A DNA stretch of 64,000 bases, taken from positions 124,001 through 188,000 of the forward strand of contig NZ_LMAH01000007.1 of the NCBI RefSeq assembly GCF_001507335.1, given 5' to 3'. Each line of letters starts with the position of its first letter. Position 1 is the stretch's first letter. Source of the stretch: Chryseobacterium sp. JAH (GTDB lineage Bacteria > Bacteroidota > Bacteroidia > Flavobacteriales > Weeksellaceae). This document shows positions 53,788-62,806 of the stretch, piece after piece. Made by a program: the position numbers and the translations under genes. The notes beneath the pieces were generated by a model. That model was not told where the DNA came from. It did not search any database and saw only the letters and a program-made list of their open reading frames with translations.

Positions 53788-53888
53788 CTGATTATATGGT
53801 CTGTAGTACAAAAATCGTGCTAAAAGTTATTTTTATCAAAAAATATTTACTAAATTCGTAGAATACGTTATATTAAATCACAGTAGAT

Positions 53889-55352
53889 ATGCTAAAACAA
53901 CATTTACAACTTAAATTAGGACAGAAACTTGCTCCTCAGCAAATCCAACTGATGAAGTTAATTCAACTTCACACTCTAGAGTTTGAAGAAGAATTGGAAA
54001 GAGAATTAGAGGAAAATCCTGCTTTAGAAGTCATAAAAGAAGAACCAAAAGAAGATGAATATTCTTCTTTGGAAGATTCATACGAAACTGAGGGTACAGA
54101 AAGCATTGAAACAGATTTTGATGTTAATGACTATATTTATGATGATGAGCCTAATTATAAAACAGCATCAAGTAATTATTCGGCTGATGATGAAGATTTT
54201 GACAACGAGAGCCTTTTAACTGAAGGTCAGTCGCTGTACGATTATTTGATGGAGCAAATTAATCTGATCAATATCAGCCAAGAAGATTTAAAGATTGCAG
54301 AATATATCATTGGTAATCTTGATACTGACGGTTATCTAAGACGTGAGGTGAAATCTATTGTTGATGATTTGGCATTCTCTCAGGGAATCTATACAACGAT
54401 TGAAAAAGTGGAAGATATTTTGGAAAACTACATTCAAAAGCTTGATCCTTCCGGTGTGGGAGCAAGAGGTTTGCAAGAATGTCTTCTGTTACAAATTGAG
54501 AAGAAGATAAGTTCTGATAAAGCTGTTTCGCTAGCTGCAAATATTCTAAGGTTTCAATTTGATGCTTTGACTAATAAGCATTACAACAAAATCATTCAAA
54601 AATATGATATTGAAGAAGAAGATTTAAAAGATGCATTAGAAGAAATTGCGAAACTTTCTCCTAAAGTTGGTGGTAATTTTGACACGCAAACAATTACAAT
54701 AAATCAAGAAATCATTCCCGATTTTGTTATTTCTGTGAAAGATGGAGTTGTTATTCCTATGCTGAACAGCAAGAATGCTCCAACGTTAAGAGTTTCTGAA
54801 GAGTATAAAGATATTTTAACTACGTATTCACATGATAAAAAGTCGTCTGAGCACAAACAGGCAGCTTTATTTATCAAACAAAAATTAGATGCTGCAAAAT
54901 GGTATATTGATGCTATTAACCAGCGTCAGAATACATTGTTGCAAACCATTAATGCAATTGTGAAATTTCAGCATAATTATTTTATTACAGGTGATGAAAA
55001 GTCCTTAAGACCAATGATTCTAAAAGATATTGCGGATATCACAGGTTTTGATATTTCTACTATTTCAAGAGTTGTAAAAAGTAAATATGCAGATACTCCG
55101 AACGGAATTCTTTATTTAAAGGATTTGTTTTCTGACAGTTTAACGAATGATGATGGAGAGGAAGTTTCAACCAAAGAAATTAAAATGCATCTTCAGGAAG
55201 TTATAGGCAAGGAAAATAAAAGAAAACCGCTTACAGATGACGCTTTAGTTGTCATTTTAAAGGAGCAAGGTTATAACATTGCACGAAGAACAATCGCAAA
55301 ATACCGAGAGCAACTCAATATTCCTGTTGCAAGGCTAAGGAAAGAATTATAA
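53889..55352 (+). CDS. rpoN: RNA polymerase sigma-54 factor
   Basis: 487 residues. Region I begins MLKQHLQLKLGQKLAPQQIQ with glutamine-rich activator-interacting helices, an acidic region II follows (about 48-110), and the core-binding region and DNA-binding domain (PMILKDIADITGFDISTISR) precede the RpoN box ARRTIAKYRE (465-474). Sigma-54 recognises -24/-12 promoters and needs AAA+ activators. It is a single gene, with a weak upstream -7 candidate (TAAATTCG) and a terminator. Confidence 0.97.
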   Translation: MLKQHLQLKLGQKLAPQQIQLMKLIQLHTLEFEEELERELEENPALEVIKEEPKEDEYSSLEDSYETEGTESIETDFDVNDYIYDDEPNYKTASSNYSADDEDFDNESLLTEGQSLYDYLMEQINLINISQEDLKIAEYIIGNLDTDGYLRREVKSIVDDLAFSQGIYTTIEKVEDILENYIQKLDPSGVGARGLQECLLLQIEKKISSDKAVSLAANILRFQFDALTNKHYNKIIQKYDIEEEDLKDALEEIAKLSPKVGGNFDTQTITINQEIIPDFVISVKDGVVIPMLNSKNAPTLRVSEEYKDILTTYSHDKKSSEHKQAALFIKQKLDAAKWYIDAINQRQNTLLQTINAIVKFQHNYFITGDEKSLRPMILKDIADITGFDISTISRVVKSKYADTPNGILYLKDLFSDSLTNDDGEEVSTKEIKMHLQEVIGKENKRKPLTDDALVVILKEQGYNIARRTIAKYREQLNIPVARLRKEL

Positions 55353-55356
55353 CTAA

Positions 55357-55387
55357 AAAAGCATTTCAAATTTGAAATGCTTTTTTT
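55357..55387. terminator. Terminator of rpoN
   Basis: Perfect 10-bp stem GCATTTCAAA/TTTGAAATGC with A run and T run on either side; shared with the convergent ECF unit. Confidence 0.88.
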
Positions 55388-55410
55388 ATGTTGATATTTT
55401 TTAGAAATAA

Positions 55411-56085
55411 TTAATCTTCCTGAGAATCTATTTCTTTTAATTGATTCAGATTTTTATCGAGCCTTTTAATAAGAATTCCATAAACAAGCCTGTAGTATAC
55501 CCAAATTAGCAGAACACAAAGAACTGTACTGATAATAAAACTTACTGTAAAAGCAATCATTGAAGAGTCTGCGAGAGCGGTATTTTGATTATGAATAGCA
55601 TACATACCGAAAATGGTGAGAGCAGAGGTAAAAACAACAACAATTAGAATATTTATTAAAATAAATGCATTAACCGTTTTTTTGAATCTTATGATTCGGG
55701 AAATAAATTCTTTTAAATCTTCTTCAATTTTTATTTTACGGTAATTCTCATAAAATTTTACAACAAAATAACCAGTGACAAATAATGTCAGGACTTTTAT
55801 AATTAAATAAATATTATTAAAAATATCTTGTAGTTGCTCATTTTTTTCAACACCTAATTTTTGTAAAGAGGCAAGAAAAGTATTTGATTCTTTGTTTTGT
55901 ATAATATAAAATAATCCGAAAGCGGAAAATAATAAAAACTCGATGATGCTAATCCATAATATATATTTCACGTAATTGCGTGATTTTTTATTCAACATCT
56001 GAAGAATTTCATCGTTGTCATATTTTGGCTGAACAGGCTGTTCCTGCCAGGTTTTTTTAAAGCTATCTAAATCAAATTCAGGCAT
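55411..56085 (-). CDS. Membrane protein, probable partner of the ECF sigma factor
   Basis: 224 residues. A cytoplasmic N-terminal segment (about 1-38, FDLDSFKKTWQEQPVQPKYD) is followed by about four membrane helices (about 41-60, 90-110, 140-165, 178-200) and a short charged tail. It overlaps the sigma gene by 8 nt. The short N-terminal segment could hold the sigma factor, as in multi-helix anti-sigma proteins. The family is not recognised. Confidence 0.72.
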   Translation of the reverse strand: MPEFDLDSFKKTWQEQPVQPKYDNDEILQMLNKKSRNYVKYILWISIIEFLLFSAFGLFYIIQNKESNTFLASLQKLGVEKNEQLQDIFNNIYLIIKVLTLFVTGYFVVKFYENYRKIKIEEDLKEFISRIIRFKKTVNAFILINILIVVVFTSALTIFGMYAIHNQNTALADSSMIAFTVSFIISTVLCVLLIWVYYRLVYGILIKRLDKNLNQLKEIDSQED

Positions 56086-56569
56086 TTTTTTCCATTTTTT
56101 CTTTAAGGACTTTCTTTAGTCTGTTCATTTTCACACGTGCATTCACTTCGGTAATCCCAAGGTTTTCGGCAATGTCTTTATAAGGGAGATCATCTAAATA
56201 CATCATTACAATTGCTCGTTCTACATTCGGAAGGGTTTTTATCACAGTATACAACAAGGATATTTGCTGTTGTTTGTCATCGTCATCTTCTATGAAATCT
56301 CTATGGTTGATGTCTAGTTCGTTGGTGGGTAAGCTTTTACTTTTCTTTCGGAAAAGAGTGATTGCCGTATTAAGAGCCACACGATACATCCAGGTAGATA
56401 TTTTTGAGTTTCCTTTAAATGAATCATAACTTCGCCATAATTGCAGAACAATTTCCTGAAAAAGATCTTCTTCATCCTCAAGAGAATTGGTATACAGCCG
56501 CGACACTTTGATAATCAAACCTTGATTATCCTTTATAAGCTGTGCAAATTCTTTCTCTTTAGAAATCAA
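56078..56569 (-). CDS. ECF-type RNA polymerase sigma factor
   Basis: 163 residues. Region 2 holds LEDEEDLFQEIVLQLWRSYD (about 31-50) and STWMYRVALNTAITLFRKK. Region 4 holds LPNVERAIVMMYLDDLPYKD then IAENLGITEVNARVKMNRLK (about 113-153). It forms a two-gene unit with the membrane protein at 55411-56085. Target genes are not evident from the context. Confidence 0.93.
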   Translation of the reverse strand: MISKEKEFAQLIKDNQGLIIKVSRLYTNSLEDEEDLFQEIVLQLWRSYDSFKGNSKISTWMYRVALNTAITLFRKKSKSLPTNELDINHRDFIEDDDDKQQQISLLYTVIKTLPNVERAIVMMYLDDLPYKDIAENLGITEVNARVKMNRLKKVLKEKMEKNA

Positions 56570-56601
56570 AATGATGTATAATTGGCACGAAGATATGATA
56601 T

Positions 56602-56726
56602 AATTTGAAAATTTGAAAATTTAATAATTTGAAAATGAATGAACAAAAGCCTTTTTTGTAAACAATATGAAGAATTATCATCCTCTTAGAAATATTCAAA
56701 TTATCTCATTGCCAAATTTTCAAATT
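56602..56726. repeat. AATTTGAAAATTTG inverted repeat upstream of rnpB
   Basis: Arms 56602-56636 and 56694-56726 are imperfect inverted copies (AATTTGAAAATTTG...ATAATTTGAA) separated by 57 bp. The right arm covers the -33 region of the rnpB promoter. Confidence 0.55.
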
Positions 56727-56732
56727 AACACG

Positions 56733-56740
56733 TATCTTTG
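56733..56740 (+). promoter_or_regulatory. rnpB promoter -7 box (TATCTTTG)
   Basis: TAnnTTTG with a TTG at 56709-56711 (21 nt spacing). The RNA 5' end is predicted about 5 nt downstream, at the start of the terminal stem. Confidence 0.75.
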
Positions 56741-56744
56741 CAGT

Positions 56745-57073
56745 CACGAGAAAATCGGCTTGTTGATTCTTACTTCGGTAAGGGTAGGAAAGTCCGGACA
56801 CCATAGAGCAGCAAAGCGGATAACATCCGTCATCCGTGAGGATAGGACAAGTGCAACAGAAAGCAGGTACAGTTCGGCTGTAGTGAAACCAGGTAAACTC
56901 TTTGCGGTGCAATGATAAGTATATCGGTTCTTTTCAGCAATGAAAATAGGGGCAGCTCGTCCTGAAAGCCGAGGGGTAATCAGCTCAAGTTTTGCAGCAA
57001 TGTACAACGTAGATAAATAACAGGCATCCCGACTTGTTCGGGATACAAAATCCGGCTTATAGATTTTCTCGTG
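56745..57073 (+). ncRNA. rnpB: RNase P RNA (M1 RNA)
   Basis: The catalytic RNA of RNase P, which matures tRNA 5' ends. Universally conserved parts are present: GGAAAGTCCGGACACCATAG near the 5' end, ACAGAAA and GTGAAACCAGGTAAACTC in the middle, CTGAAAGCCGAGGGGTAATC (close to CAGCTCGTCCTGA), and ACAAAATCCGGCTTATAGAT at the 3' end. The ends pair (CACGAGAAAAT with ATTTTCTCGTG), and a T run follows at 57075-57080. Length about 329 nt, normal for class A. A TAnnTTTG promoter lies just upstream. Confidence 0.96.
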
Positions 57074-57144
57074 ATTTTTTAAAGCTGGATGATAGATACT
57101 CTAACTTAATTATCCGCAACTTTAGCTTGTTTTTCTTGCTATCT

Positions 57145-58014
57145 CTATTCGCTTTCTAGCTGCTTTTTAGCATCATCCAAACCAGCTTGATCTTCTTTTG
57201 AAAGCTGCGGAAACTGTAAATCCATTTTTTCTAACGTATCAATAATAATCTGTAAAGCAGATAATCTTGCAAACCATTTGTTATCTGCCGGAATGACGTA
57301 CCATGGGGCTTCATTTTTTGATGTTTCGTTAATAGCAGTTTCGTAGCATTTCATGTATTCATCAAATAAAGCTCTTTCGGGAAGATCTCCTGTTGAAAAT
57401 TTCCAGTTTTTTTCCTGTTCGTTGATGCGGTCCAGAAGTCTTTTCTTTTGTTCGTCTTTTGAAACGTGAAGGAAAATTTTAATAATGGTTGTTCCGTTTT
57501 GAGAAAGATGTTTTTCAAAATTTCTAATACTTTCGTAACGGTTTTTCCAAAATTCCTTATCGAAATCTTTTACTGAGTTCCAGGTTTTCTCACTCAAATT
57601 ATATTCAGGATGTACTTTACAAACGAGTACACTTTCATAATGCGAGCGGTTGAAAATTCCGATCATCCCTTTTTGGGGTAGTGCTGAATAATGTCTCCAC
57701 AGAAAGTCGTGAACATATTCTTTGGAACTGGGAGTTTTAAAGCTTGTAACATTGCATCCCTGAGGATTTACACCTCCAAAAACATGCTCTATTAAACTGT
57801 CTTTCCCTGCTGCATCCATTGCCTGAATTACAACTAAAAGAGATTTACTTCCGTCAGCATAAAGTTTCTCTTGCAGTTCACGAAGTTTTTCTTTCTCCTG
57901 AATTAAAATTTGAATTCCTTCATCTTTGGTAAGTGTACCTTGATATACGGTTGAAGTCTTTTTTATTGAAAACTTCCCTTTCACCAGAAAGTCATCTGAA
58001 AAATTATTTAACAT
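57145..58014 (-). CDS. PPK2 family polyphosphate kinase
   Basis: 289 residues. The Walker A-like QAMDAAGKDSLIEHVFGGVN (from about 64), then WRHYSALPQKGMIGIFNRSH, YESVLVCKVHPE and RIRFPE-like LDRINEQEKNWKFSTGDLPE match PPK2 proteins, which transfer phosphate between polyphosphate and nucleotides. The GIFNRSHYE form is typical of the subgroup that phosphorylates AMP and ADP, but the nucleotide preference is not proven by sequence. It is a single gene, with a terminator-like hairpin in the spacer to the DUF1573 gene. Confidence 0.92.
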   Translation of the reverse strand: MLNNFSDDFLVKGKFSIKKTSTVYQGTLTKDEGIQILIQEKEKLRELQEKLYADGSKSLLVVIQAMDAAGKDSLIEHVFGGVNPQGCNVTSFKTPSSKEYVHDFLWRHYSALPQKGMIGIFNRSHYESVLVCKVHPEYNLSEKTWNSVKDFDKEFWKNRYESIRNFEKHLSQNGTTIIKIFLHVSKDEQKKRLLDRINEQEKNWKFSTGDLPERALFDEYMKCYETAINETSKNEAPWYVIPADNKWFARLSALQIIIDTLEKMDLQFPQLSKEDQAGLDDAKKQLESE

Positions 58015-58098
58015 ATTGTAATTGGTTAAAATGAGTTGCTTTAATTTTTGAATGTTGAAAATTTCAATTAAATATTTTAAACATTACATAAATATAAC

Positions 58099-58126
58099 AA
58101 AAAAACCGCCTCTCTTGAGACGGTTC
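58099..58126 (-). terminator. Terminator of the DUF1573 gene
   Basis: Stem AACCG/CGGTT extended by CTC/GAG around one mismatch; minus-strand T run from plus-strand A at 58099-58105. Confidence 0.65.
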
Positions 58127-58146
58127 AGTATTATTTAAAAATAATA

Positions 58147-58614
58147 TTAGTTTGTTGCAGCTACTTTTTTCGCAGCTTTTGCACCTTTTTTATCAGCTTT
58201 TGCTTTCGCTTTCAACTCTTCAGGAGTCAAAGGTTTTGGTTCAGGAGCATTTGCATTTACATCACCTTTGATATAAATTACACTTCTGCTGTTCACTGGG
58301 TCATTAGAAAATACTTCAATCATTTTGTTAAAAGGTCCAGCGTTAGCTGTTGCATACCCAACTTTGATTTTGGCAGTTTTTCCCGGTGCGATAGGATCTT
58401 GATTGAATTCTGGAGTTGTACATCCGCAAGATGCTTTCACATTAGAAATAATCAAAGGCTTGTCACCAGTATTGGTTATGTTGAAAAATCTGTGACCATC
58501 AGAATTTGGTTTAATTACACCATAATCAAAAGTGGTTTTGTCGAATGTAATTGTCTGTGCAGATGCCAAAGCGATTGTTCCGAATAATGCAATTCCTGCA
58601 AATAATGTTTTCAT
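58147..58614 (-). CDS. DUF1573 secreted protein
   Basis: 155 residues with a signal peptide (about 1-19, ending ASAQ). The DUF1573 Ig-like domain (about 22-122) has FDYGVIKPNSDGHRFFNITN, the conserved ASCGCTTPEF turn and ITPGK-like IAPGKTAKIKVGY. A Lys/Ala-rich tail follows. Such proteins are abundant periplasmic or surface proteins in Bacteroidota with unknown function. A -7 box lies about 130 nt upstream on the minus strand, divergent from the valS promoter. Confidence 0.9.
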   Translation of the reverse strand: MKTLFAGIALFGTIALASAQTITFDKTTFDYGVIKPNSDGHRFFNITNTGDKPLIISNVKASCGCTTPEFNQDPIAPGKTAKIKVGYATANAGPFNKMIEVFSNDPVNSRSVIYIKGDVNANAPEPKPLTPEELKAKAKADKKGAKAAKKVAATN

Positions 58615-58743
58615 AAGTAGATATTTATTAAATTTTAAGGGTATATGTTATCGTCTAACTAATTGATTTTTCGTCATTGGCGATTTCATATTCTTGAATT
58701 TTAACTTGAATGTTAATATGTTTGTTAGATAAATTTTGAGAAA

Positions 58744-58751
58744 CAAAGTTA
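58744..58751 (-). promoter_or_regulatory. -7 box for the DUF1573 gene (TAACTTTG)
   Basis: Plus-strand CAAAGTTA, 130 nt upstream of the start at 58614, implying a leader of about 120 nt. Confidence 0.55.
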
Positions 58752-58792
58752 AAAATTATTTTAATTAATGCTTACATTTTTTTACTTTAAAC

Positions 58793-58800
58793 TATTTTTG
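58793..58800 (+). promoter_or_regulatory. -7 box for valS (TATTTTTG)
   Basis: TAnnTTTG match 30 nt before the valS ATG, divergent from the DUF1573 promoter. Confidence 0.6.
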
Positions 58801-58829
58801 CAGATTATAAGATAAAGAAACCAGAATTT

Positions 58830-61445
58830 ATGCAGATTTCAGAAAAATATAATCCACAGGAAACAGAACAGAAATGGTACAACTACTGGCTGGAAAACAA
58901 ATTTTTCCATTCAGAACCCAATGAGAAGCCTCCGTACACGGTAGTGATTCCACCGCCAAACGTCACCGGAATTCTACACATGGGTCATATGTTGAATAAC
59001 ACCATTCAGGATGTTTTGGTACGTCGTGCAAGAATGCAGGGCTTCAATGCCTGTTGGGTTCCTGGAACAGATCACGCTTCAATTGCTACTGAAGCGAAAG
59101 TTGTTGCTAAACTGAAGTCTGAAGGAATCAATAAATCTGATATCACTCGTGAAGAATTTTTGAAACACGCATGGGACTGGACTGATAAATATGGAGGAAC
59201 TATTCTTGAGCAGCTGAAAAAATTAGGTTGCTCTTGTGATTGGGACAGAACCCGATTTACTCTTGAGGATAAAATGTCTCAGCAGGTTATCAAATCTTTT
59301 GTTGAGCTCTACAACAAAGGTCTTATATACAGAGGATACAGAATGGTGAACTGGGATCCTGAGGCAAAAACCAATATTTCTGATGAAGAGGTAATCTTTA
59401 AAGAGCAAAATGGAAAACTATATTTTCTTAAATACAAGATAGAAGGGACAGAAGATTTCCTTTCTGTGGCTACAACACGCCCTGAAACGATTTTTGGAGA
59501 CACCGCAGTTTGTATCAATCCGAATGACGAAAGATATGCCCATTTGAAAGGTAAAAACGTTATTGTACCGATTGTCAACAGAGTGATTCCGATTATTGAA
59601 GATGAATATGTTGATATTGAATTCGGAACGGGAGCATTGAAGATTACTCCTGCTCACGATATCAATGACTACGAAATCGGACAAAAGCACAACCTTCAAA
59701 TGATTGATGCTTTGGATGACGATGGAAATCTCAATGATCACGGTTTGCATTACTCCGGAAAAAACAGATTTGATGTTAGAAAACAAATTGCAAAAGAATT
59801 AGAAGAAAATGATCTTTTGCTGAAAGCAGAAGATTATGTAAATAAAGTAGGAACTTCTGAAAGAACTGGCGCCGTGATTGAGCCTAAGGTTTCGGTTCAG
59901 TGGTTTCTAAAAATGTCTGATATCGCAAAACCTGCTTTGGACGTTGTCATGGATGACGAAGTAAAATTCTATCCTGAAAAATTTAAAAATACCTATAAAC
60001 ACTGGATGGATAACATCCGCGACTGGAATATTTCACGTCAGCTTTGGTGGGGCCAGCAAATTCCTGCGTTCTATTATGGTGATGGAGAAAATGATTTCGT
60101 AGTTGCAGAAAATATTGAAGATGCATTAGTTTTAGCAAAACAGAAAACAGGCAACGATCAACTAACAACTGACAATCTAAAACAAGATGAAGACGCTTTA
60201 GATACTTGGTTCTCCTCATGGTTGTGGCCAATGTCAGTTTTCGATGGTTTGCTTGATCCTGATAACAAAGATATCAACTATTATTACCCTACTTCAGATT
60301 TGGTAACCGGTCCGGATATTATCTTTTTCTGGGTTGCCAGAATGATTATGGCTGGATTGGAATTCAAAGGTGAAGTTCCTTTCAAAAATGTTTATTTTAC
60401 AGGAATTGTACGAGATAAGCAGAGAAGAAAAATGTCTAAGCAATTAGGGAATTCCCCAGATCCACTAGATTTGATTTCTCAGTATGGTGCAGATGGAGTA
60501 CGTGTAGGAAGTTTATTGAGTTCGGCTGCCGGAAACGATTTGTTGTTTGACGAAGACTTAATGGTTCAGGGAAGAAATTTCATGACTAAGATCTGGAATG
60601 CTTTCCGTTTGACCCAAAACTGGAATAAGGAGGATAAGCCGCTTATTGCTTCAGATCATCAGGCTATTGAATGGTTTGATAATCAATTGAATAAATCAAT
60701 CGCTGAAATTAATGACCAATTTGACAAATTCAGAATTTCTGATGCACTGCATTTGATTCAAAAATTGGTGAAAGATGATTTCTGTGGATGGTATCTTGAG
60801 GCAATTAAACCAAATTATGGAGAAGGAATTTCTAAAGAAGTATATGATCAGACAATTCTCTTCTTTGAAGAATTGATGAAACTTTTACATCCGTTTATGC
60901 CTTTCTTATCAGAAGAATTGTGGCAGTTGATTACAGAAAGAAAACCTGAAGAAGCTTTGGTCATTGCTCAGCAGAAGATGGCAGAAGAATTTAATGAAGA
61001 GATCATTAAAAACTTTGAAACTGCAGAAGAGATTATTTCAGGAGTAAGAAATTACCGTCAGACAAAAGGAATTTCGCCGAGAGAAGCTGTTGAAGTTTAT
61101 ACGAATGCTGAGAATTTTGAAAACGAAGCGGTAGTTAAAAAATTAGCAAGCATTTCTGAAATTCACTTTGGTGAAAAAACAGATAAACCGAGCTTTACCT
61201 TCTTGGTAGGATCGACTGAAGTTTCAATTCCTTTAAGTGAAAAATTAGATTTAGAAGAAGAAAAAAAGAAAACAGAAGAAGAAGTGAAGTATCTGAAAGG
61301 ATTTTTAATCTCTGTTGATAAAAAGCTTTCCAACGAAAAATTTGTTGCCAACGCAAAACCTGAAGTGGTAGAAGTGGAACGCAAGAAACAAAAAGATGCG
61401 CAAGATAAGATTGCGATTTTGGAAGAGAAATTGAAGACACTTTAA
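58830..61445 (+). CDS. valS: Valyl-tRNA synthetase
   Basis: 871 residues, a class Ia synthetase that charges tRNA-Val and edits mis-activated threonine. The HIGH motif appears in PPPNVTGILHMGHMLN (HMGH at 50-53), the editing domain region contains ATTRPETIFGDTAVCINP (about 212-230), and KMSKS appears as RRKMSKQLGNSPDPL (about 533-547). The C-terminal coiled-coil arm (about 800-871, LDLEEEKKKTEEEVKYLKGF) is typical of ValS. A -7 box lies just upstream. The next gene follows after only 18 nt. Confidence 0.98.
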   Translation: MQISEKYNPQETEQKWYNYWLENKFFHSEPNEKPPYTVVIPPPNVTGILHMGHMLNNTIQDVLVRRARMQGFNACWVPGTDHASIATEAKVVAKLKSEGINKSDITREEFLKHAWDWTDKYGGTILEQLKKLGCSCDWDRTRFTLEDKMSQQVIKSFVELYNKGLIYRGYRMVNWDPEAKTNISDEEVIFKEQNGKLYFLKYKIEGTEDFLSVATTRPETIFGDTAVCINPNDERYAHLKGKNVIVPIVNRVIPIIEDEYVDIEFGTGALKITPAHDINDYEIGQKHNLQMIDALDDDGNLNDHGLHYSGKNRFDVRKQIAKELEENDLLLKAEDYVNKVGTSERTGAVIEPKVSVQWFLKMSDIAKPALDVVMDDEVKFYPEKFKNTYKHWMDNIRDWNISRQLWWGQQIPAFYYGDGENDFVVAENIEDALVLAKQKTGNDQLTTDNLKQDEDALDTWFSSWLWPMSVFDGLLDPDNKDINYYYPTSDLVTGPDIIFFWVARMIMAGLEFKGEVPFKNVYFTGIVRDKQRRKMSKQLGNSPDPLDLISQYGADGVRVGSLLSSAAGNDLLFDEDLMVQGRNFMTKIWNAFRLTQNWNKEDKPLIASDHQAIEWFDNQLNKSIAEINDQFDKFRISDALHLIQKLVKDDFCGWYLEAIKPNYGEGISKEVYDQTILFFEELMKLLHPFMPFLSEELWQLITERKPEEALVIAQQKMAEEFNEEIIKNFETAEEIISGVRNYRQTKGISPREAVEVYTNAENFENEAVVKKLASISEIHFGEKTDKPSFTFLVGSTEVSIPLSEKLDLEEEKKKTEEEVKYLKGFLISVDKKLSNEKFVANAKPEVVEVERKKQKDAQDKIAILEEKLKTL

Positions 61446-61463
61446 TATTTTATATTTCAGAAG

Positions 61464-62018
61464 GTGTGTAGATATGCTTTTAAAACATATAAATTCCATT
61501 ATGTCTGTTTTAGATGTAGAAAAACATTTAAACAAACTCCTGTGGATGATATTTTGTTAAGAATAAAGAAAGATAAAGTATATCATGAACTCAACGGAAA
61601 GTCTATCAGAAAAGTTGGACAAGTATTCACAAAAAAAGAAAAGATCAGCTTAAAAGAATTAAGTGATGAAATTGAAAATAGAACTGTAAAATGCCCTGAA
61701 TGTTCTAATGTGATGGCTAATTTGGGACATGATTTTAAAGCTCCAAAAATATCTGCCAAAAAAGAATGGGAAATTATAAAAGGACTTTATAGAATTGGTA
61801 AAACTTTTTTCAGTTGTGGATGTGACGGGACTGGATATATTCCGCAGAATGAAATAGATTACAAAGATTATTTGGAAAAAGTTTTCTCAGATTATGAAGA
61901 TTCTATTAAATTTTATCAAAATAGTACTCCTGAAGAATATCCTGATAAAATAGAAAGGATAAATTATTGGAGCCAGAAAAAGCTGAAAATAAAAACTGAA
62001 TTAAAAACATTAAAATAA
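61464..62018 (+). CDS. Zinc-ribbon-like protein with GTG start
   Basis: 184 residues if it starts at the GTG at 61464, giving MCRYAFKTYKFHYVCFRCRK; no in-frame ATG occurs before residue 80. Three cysteine pairs, VCFRCRK (about 14-20), KCPECSNVM (about 75-83) and FFSCGCDGTGY, suggest zinc binding. The C-terminal third is helical and charged (EKVFSDYEDSIKFYQ). There are no membrane segments. I do not recognise a family. It follows valS by 18 nt and may be read through from it. Confidence 0.68.
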   Translation: MCRYAFKTYKFHYVCFRCRKTFKQTPVDDILLRIKKDKVYHELNGKSIRKVGQVFTKKEKISLKELSDEIENRTVKCPECSNVMANLGHDFKAPKISAKKEWEIIKGLYRIGKTFFSCGCDGTGYIPQNEIDYKDYLEKVFSDYEDSIKFYQNSTPEEYPDKIERINYWSQKKLKIKTELKTLK

Positions 62019-62047
62019 GGTTTTAGATTTAGACTTAATCTAAAACC
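62019..62047 (+). other. Hairpin between the zinc-ribbon and DUF4241 genes
   Basis: Perfect 11-bp stem GGTTTTAGATT/AATCTAAAACC with a 7-nt loop but no T run after it, so it is a weak or processing hairpin rather than a classical terminator. Confidence 0.55.
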
Positions 62048-62062
62048 CTAGCCTGATAATAA

Positions 62063-62704
62063 ATGACACACCTAGAAAACATAAAAAAACTATTCTCAAA
62101 AAACTTCGTTGAAAGTCCGCTGCTTGAAAGTTTTGACGTTGGGAGAATATATCTTTCAACCGGAAAACTGGTAGCGTGCGATCCTTTGATTACCAATGAT
62201 ATGCAGGCTTTTACAGATGTTTTCCCAAAAGGAGATTTTGCAGTTTTACTTCATAAAGAAAGAGAAAGCAATTGCGTCGCTTATGCTGAAATTATTTTTA
62301 GCGAAGCTGATATTGTATCTTGGAAATTAGCGACAACAGAAAGTCAGAACATCAAAGATTTAGCCGAAGGTGAAGTTTTCGGGTATCCTGTTGAAAGTGG
62401 AATGGGCTGTTTTATGGATGTTGAAACGCAGAAAAGCCTTAATGATCTGGAGCAAAAATTATATCGTAGAAAAGGAGATGATTTCATGGGGATTTACGAA
62501 GAGTTTTTCCATGAACATTTTTTTGACGAAAATGGAGCTATTGACCAATATGCATTTCTGAAGCCTTCAGAAGAACTTCCTGGAACTATTTTTGGTTTTG
62601 AAACAGGATATGGAGAAGGTTTTTATGCTAGTTATATTGCTTATGATAAAGCAAATGCACCTGTGAAAATTGTAACAGAATTTATTGAGATTCTTGTGAA
62701 TTAA
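62063..62704 (+). CDS. DUF4241 domain protein
   Basis: 213 residues without signal peptide. Family blocks are VGRIYLSTGKLVACDPLI (about 27-44), VFGYPVESGMGCFMDVET (about 110-127) and the C-terminal GFETGYGEGFYASYIAYD. DUF4241 proteins are often found as single cytosolic genes, sometimes near polymorphic toxin loci where an immunity role is suspected. No toxin gene is next to it here. The function is unknown. Confidence 0.85.
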   Translation: MTHLENIKKLFSKNFVESPLLESFDVGRIYLSTGKLVACDPLITNDMQAFTDVFPKGDFAVLLHKERESNCVAYAEIIFSEADIVSWKLATTESQNIKDLAEGEVFGYPVESGMGCFMDVETQKSLNDLEQKLYRRKGDDFMGIYEEFFHEHFFDENGAIDQYAFLKPSEELPGTIFGFETGYGEGFYASYIAYDKANAPVKIVTEFIEILVN

Positions 62705-62806
62705 AATCTTTCAGTTTCGATTTTAATTAATTTAATCAAGATTTAAAATTTTTATTTTTTGTAACAGTAAGTTGTTTAAATTTACTGAAAGCTAAATGTA
62801 CTCAAT

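Larger units (their letters stand above)
52574..53888. other. 1.3 kb gene-free region with repeats
   Basis: No supported gene. It holds a palindromic GCTCCGTAGGAGAGC word (52764-52778), the long inverted repeat at 52918-53174, a tandem 13-nt duplication TACTGATAGGTTT (53380-53392 and 53395-53407), a GC-richer block at about 53480-53600 and a hairpin at 53752-53787. The content suggests repeat insertions between the fibre-like operon and rpoN. Confidence 0.6.

Noticed and set aside
56667..57007. Three open frames across the RNase P RNA gene
   Set aside because: They follow the strongly conserved rnpB RNA, which explains the open sequence; no coding signal is seen.
62019..62047. Hairpin read as a classical terminator
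   Set aside because: The 11-bp stem is perfect, but no T run follows in either direction.
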